From Sapria himalayana (Eukaryota > Streptophyta > Magnoliopsida > Malpighiales > Rafflesiaceae): a stretch of DNA of 64,000 nt. Under the pieces are notes generated by a model that was not told the DNA's origin, did not search any database, and saw nothing but the letters and a program-made list of their open reading frames with translations. Positions 58,699 through 64,000 of this stretch are shown piece by piece. The stretch is from assembly GCA_029783825.1 (NCBI GenBank), contig JAREIK010002964.1:683791-747790 (forward strand), in the 5' to 3' direction. A program made the translations under genes and the position numbers. Each line of letters opens with the position of its first letter. The stretch's first letter is position 1.

Positions 58699-60019
58699 GT
58701 TACCACAAACAAGAGACTATGAGCAAAATGCCATTCTAATATACAGAGGGGATAGGGCTTCATTAATTGAGGTTAGGAAGTCAGAGGTAGTCCCAAGAGC
58801 AAAAGTCACTGATAGCCACATCTAGTGGGTCTTTTGAAAAACATGAGTGTATAAAGTGTAGTGCAGTTCTAGGATAAGTTTTCACATCTCCAAAGCTATT
58901 TGGATTATCTAATCTTTTTTCAACAACCAATCAAGCAATAAAGGAAGTGTTATCCAATTGTCACAACTCGTTCTGACTCCTTGTTCATATGTTGGGAATC
59001 AAATCCAACATCTTTCCATGAAATGATCACATTCAACTTGCATGTGTTATGTATTTGGCATTGTTTTACTGAGGATAGCCTTTCATTAAGACAACTCTCA
59101 ATGATCATATAAATAAAGAAATGTACTTGTAGGAATCTTTTGTCCTTCTTGAATTCCTACTCTTTAATAGTCCAAAATTCTATCTAGATAGTTTTGCATG
59201 TATAACTTTTTTTGAGCTATCCATCTCTATTTTCCCATGATCCTCCCATCTTGTTGGACCACAGCAAGTAGCCACCCATTTTATTGTAGCATTTCATCTA
59301 TCCAACATAACTTTGTCACTTCTCTTTGCATCTAGCATGATGCTTTCTTGGGTAGATTTTATTTCATATCCCCCCTCTTTTTGACGAAAAGATTCGGAAT
59401 GATTGGTCAAAGCATTCTTGCATTTGGTATCTTCTATCTTAGTATTTTAGCTTGGAAATAGAGTTAGCCCCTTTTCCTCAACGGAGTCTAAATTCTTTGA
59501 CTTAGGTGAAGAAGAGGGAGCAGCTTTATAATAAGTAGCAAATCCATCTTTTTTAATGCCAATGTTATGAAATAGTTGAGGTGAGAATGTATTAATGTTG
59601 ATTAATTGATCGATTAGCTGATTACACAGATTACCTTCTTACATTAGCTTTACACTAGGAAGATTCTAGAACACTTATGGTACCTTATTCCCTAATTCTT
59701 TTTTATGATAGTCTCTAAATCCTTGGCCATTATTGATTACCTCCATTTTTTTAGGTAGTCACACCTTTTGCAATTGCCCATTTCTTTCTCCAATTTTGTG
59801 ATTCACTTATTCATATCCTATCTATCTCGATTGATTACTAATAGTAAGAGAATTGGACCATCTTAGAGCTAACTCAATTCTTAGACTTGGAAACAAAGTA
59901 GACAAACCATATTGACTAGAAGAGTGACTTTTGCTTTAGAAAGGCTAGGCACATGTTTCCAACCATTTAGGTTCTCAAGCTTTAATTGTTTCAATCAAGC
60001 TATATCTTGACTTATAAGT

Positions 60020-60225
60020 AAGTAGCTAGTGAATTGATATGAGATAGGCTCGTAAAGTAATCCTAAACATTGGAAAATCCTATGAATGATAGATCCTTTT
60101 TTTTGCTTTAAGAAGTATGTCATAAGTTAATTGATTTAGTCACTCTCAAATCAATTGATATATCTTGACTTATAAGTATGTCATAAGTTAATTGGAAAAT
60201 CCTATGAATGATAGAAAAAATTTTA
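60020..60225. repeat. Short local duplications
   Basis: GGAAAATCCTATGAATGATAG occurs twice, and so does AAGTATGTCATAAGTTAATTG, interleaved within about 200 bp, together with a twice-used TATATCTTGACTTATAAGTA. A local tandem rearrangement. Confidence 0.6.
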
Positions 60226-63200
60226 GCTTTAGTCACTAATGGTAAAAAAAGCCAAGCCCCAAGAGATATTAGATTTTCCTTTATAGCTATTTCATAAGAA
60301 AATCACCTCAAGTTCTCTTGCCAGAGAGAAGAGTAGAGAGGAGATACTTTGTAGAGGGGCAGGTCAACATATGGAGGCTTCCAAGTACTATAGTTAGCCC
60401 GCAACATATCATAAAATGATTATGAATTGCAAGAAAAGGTAGTAAGATTAAGATGAGCTCCATACTAATTGTTCCATCCATAGGACACAAATTCTCAATG
60501 AAGCATGGCTCACAACACCCACATATATTTATGGCACACTTGAGCATATAGAAGACTCATCTTTCATACCATCACTCATTAACCTAGATTCTCATCACTA
60601 AATTGACCATGTTCATGTTGATAGTCATTTCTTACTACCACTAGTCTCTCCTCTCACCACACATATGCCTCCTTCCAGTTAATTTCTTATTGGGAGACCA
60701 AACTCTTGCTTGCCTAGCAATCGATCAATTCAAGTATGCTTTCTCTCTATATATAAAATAGCATTTTGAGCTGAGCTAGCATCGCCTTCTCTTTCTTCTT
60801 CACATTGTGCTCACTTCTAAGAAGGAGACTATGCTTATACATATCCTTGGTAGTCAATACAATCTCTACCATATTACATCTTTCACTGTGTGCGATTACT
60901 TTTATTACTTGTAAAGACCTCTAAATGAGTGAGTCATGCTTAAAAGATGATAATTGTCTTGTTCGTGGATGCTAAGGTAGACAAAGGTAGTTTAACTTAG
61001 TATTCACCATGCATTGTTAAAGAGACTTGGTGCTTGTAGTTAGTGATGCAATGAATGCTGGTGAGACTAGCGATACCAGAGATGCTAGCACAACAAGATT
61101 GATAAAATATAAATTCAACTAAAAGACTAGACATGCATCATCTTCTAACATATCATCAGTTTGCTATGAGAAAGGAGATGAAACAACTTCAGATTAACAA
61201 GCTACACCTTAACTAAAACTAGGAATTCTAAATGGCTTATCACGCCCTAGCTCTAAGGAAGCTAAGTAACTAACTTCACTTGAAATCAAATTTTTTGAAA
61301 CCTTTTTGGGTAGTCCCTAGCATGATTTCATACTATGACTCGTGTAAGGTTTCTTCTATGATGAAGTGACTCAAGACTAAACTAAGAAAAATATGCTAGT
61401 GATGCAAGGAGAGTTTTTCCCACCTAGTAAAAAAAGATTTCTTTTCTCCACTACATGAGTCTAATCCTAACTCTTAAGGGAAAGTGCCAATCTTCTATTG
61501 ACATCTTGTTCATTTTCATATTATGAGGAAATGATTTAAATAGTGATATATGACATAATGGTATGAACAAATAAAAGTTATTGGATTTAGTAGTTTCCCA
61601 TTGAATGCTATTTTCACCCCTTTGCATATGTTCCAAAATGGGTGTGTACCTCCAAGTAGGGGTTGACCTTCTGCTCTTTTATGCAGCATTTATTAGCTTA
61701 GCTAGGTTGGGTGGATCATGCAATAAGCCTCTCTCGACCCTTTATTTCTCATACACCTTTATGAAGCCTTTCACATTTAAAGATCCAATCTATCATCAAC
61801 TTAGTTAGATCTTGTATGTTCACTTTTCTTAGGTTTCCTTTAATGAACTCGATTGGGATTTCATGCCTATAGCCCTGCAAAATTTTTTCTTTTATCGGTT
61901 GAGTGGGTAGCACAGTTTAGAGGCACAACTAGAAGAGTTGGTCCTATATTTCTATTTTTTACTCAATTTGATTGTAATCTCTGAAATTCTTGATTGATGG
62001 TCCCCTTTAGCATTAGTGTTAATTGGCATCTACTTTTTTGGAAGGCGAGGTACACTTATGTGATCATAGATTTAATAGTAGTAGTAGTTTGAGCTCTACA
62101 TTAGAAGCACGAGGGATCTATCTATATAAATGAGGTAATGACTCCTCACATAGTATGGTACAATGCATTTGAGTAAGCCTAGTTGGGCATTCTAGCTTCC
62201 ATTTTCTCCTTACAATACAAGGGGAAGTATTATTTCCTAATCCTACTCCTTATATAACGAATAAAGAATCAATCATACTACGATCATAAAATCCAAAGCT
62301 ATCAATAGAACTATCGGCCTAGAACCTCCAATCATAAGAAGCTTATGAGACTCTCATGATGAATTTGACTAAGACTCCCCTATCCCCTAGCTAATATAAT
62401 ATAGTTTCAGTGGAATTAGCAGACATAGAATACGTGACATGCACATACTATGAATAAGACCCCTCGTTTGTATAGAATTATATCATGGCTATACAAGCCC
62501 GAATACTACTACAAGTACTGCTGCCAAAGATATCTTCTCTAACCTCACATCCTTACACCAAGAAAGGTACTTTGTTACAAGTAGGGAACTCAATATCTAT
62601 CCATTAAAAAACTCATTGATGCACTACTCTCTTAAAAAGGAAGCCATAAAACAAGGAATGAAAAAAAATAATGAAACAAATGCAGAAACTACAACATCCC
62701 CTTAGCTTCTTTGGGTTGGCTCATTATGTTCCTTAGTAAGCAGATTGGAAGAACTTCAAGGAACTTGACCCTTGACCTTATTGGCTTTATTACTTTCTTA
62801 GTACACCATCGAAGCTACTATATCATCAGCAAAAAAGTTCTTACCCCATAGGTGAAAAGCAATAAAAATGCCTAACAAGAAAACAAAGGGGCTAGGTAAC
62901 TACTCTTTAATGCTTAAGCATGGGCTTCTAGTCCTTATCCTACTAGCACTAGATAGCTAGAAATTGATACTCCAATTGAAATTGTATGAGCTACTTACCT
63001 TATTAGATTAACACTCAAAATGGCTCAATAATCTACTTGAAAACGAACTATCCAAAGAGGACCTGAGCTGGCTTTCAATTTTAATTTATTTTTTAGGCAT
63101 ATGAACACTCCTACCAAGACTTCTTCTAGTAGTTGGACTGGGTGGGACTAGATAAATTAACCATTGGACGACTCAAAATCTTAATAATTTTCTTGGGGGT

Positions 63201-64000
63201 GAGGAATTACTGCAACATGCTAATCAAGCAACTCACAATAGCTTTGAACTTACTCCAAAGCTAAAAATGTTACTTCTTATTGATTCTACCAAGACTAGTG
63301 AGGCTTCTACTTATACTACTATTAGGTTTAGAAATACTTTTACTAAGATAGGTGTGCATGGATCATCCATCCAGATCATCAGACTAAGAGGAAGCATAGC
63401 ATATTCTTGCAAAATGAAGGATGTGCAATTGTGGTCATGATATATTAAAAATGTGTCAATTCCCTTTGAGCTAACTAAGAACTAAATAAGCCAATTGCAT
63501 CAACTTTGATAGGTGGGCACTACCAACCCCAGTCATTTAAAAAATGGTTGATTCCAAGGGATAGAATCCTCATTATCCAAGTGGAAAGGCATGGCCTATA
63601 AAGAGGAAAACTCAATCTTGAACCAGGAATAAAGCCCTGCAAGAGGGGTTAAGTTCATTACCTCAATCCTAGTTTCACCACTACAATAGGTTTAGTAGCA
63701 AAATCTAGTTTTTACAAGCTCAATTAGGCAAAGCTAGCATTTTGAGTTTAGTAGCACCTTTTCTTTTTTTTTACTTCGGTAACCACCCATCGTAGGATAG
63801 GCTAGCTACTAGCTTGCTTTTAATAATATCTTGAAATATGTAGGATAAGAAGAACATCACTTCTAGATAACTAGAATATCATAGAGAAGCTAAGATGGTG
63901 GAGGGAGATGGGCCCATATCTCATCTCATGTTCATTCTATGTTCGCCCAGGAATGTAGTGCAGCCTAAGGTAATGCAATTATTGAATTCCATTCAAGTGA

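Larger units (their letters stand above)
48561..64000. other. 15 kb gene-free block, possible ancient organellar insertion
   Basis: About a third GC and CpG-poor. Words such as CTCTACTCTACTCTACTCTA (53860), CTAGCTACTAGCTTGC (63800) and the mosaic of short unrelated pieces resemble plant mitochondrial intergenic DNA that has lost most of its C and G by deamination. All open frames are short (60-107 codons) and none shows a known motif. It could also be a mixture of old transposons. Local repeats are listed separately. Confidence 0.35.

Noticed and set aside
48561..64000. Short frames of 60-107 codons in the right-hand block as genes
   Set aside because: No family motif, no splice-linked neighbours, AT-worn sequence; expected by chance at this length.

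Overview
This window is nuclear DNA of a flowering plant. It carries one host gene, on the minus strand: the 5' part of a proline-rich, extensin-like receptor kinase (PERK family). Its exons could be placed at base level. The style (very long AT-rich introns, L1-type LINE and Ty3/gypsy debris, organelle-like inserts) would suit a monocot such as a palm, but that assignment is inference.

Layout: the start codon is at 42461 (minus). Exons 1-5 lie between 42461 and 39933 with four short introns (95, 87, 425 and 177 bp). Exon 6 is at 184-37. It joins exon 5 in perfect phase and completes the GTFG-YLAPE junction between the DFG and APE motifs of the kinase. Intron 5 (39932-185) is therefore 39,748 bp long. 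The 3' end of the gene lies outside the window, to the left.

The giant intron is a layered insertion site. (1) An ~833 bp sequence is tandemly duplicated (4047-4879 and 4880-5335 plus 20523-20900). (2) The second copy is split by a 15,179 bp insertion (5336-20514) flanked by the 8 bp direct repeat TTACTAAC, with imperfect ~18 bp terminal inverted repeats as in a hAT-like DNA transposon. The first copy preserves the empty site. (3) Inside it lies an L1-type LINE (about 5441-19860) with ORF1 (DUF4283 plus zinc knuckle) and ORF2 (endonuclease, reverse transcriptase, RNase H). (4) The LINE ORF1 is interrupted by about 8.5 kb (about 6505-15060) of GC-richer DNA resembling plant mitochondrial intergenic sequence, which contains gypsy integrase and RT/RNase H fragments. 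The rest of the intron is AT-rich DNA with tandem duplications, minisatellites, CA-rich blocks and a small hAT-type MITE candidate.

Right of the gene, the promoter side carries a 300 bp compound CT/CTCTCG microsatellite. From about 44.6 to 64 kb there is no gene. This stretch looks like old, CpG-poor decayed DNA, possibly an ancient organellar insertion, interrupted by an LTR-retrotransposon-like AT-rich block (46.2-48.6 kb) with a 46 bp minisatellite.

No rRNA, tRNA, CRISPR or operon-like structure was recognised. The strongest novelty is the dated nesting with a paralogous empty site inside one giant kinase intron, and the strongly directional Trp-to-stop (G to A) decay of the LINE.
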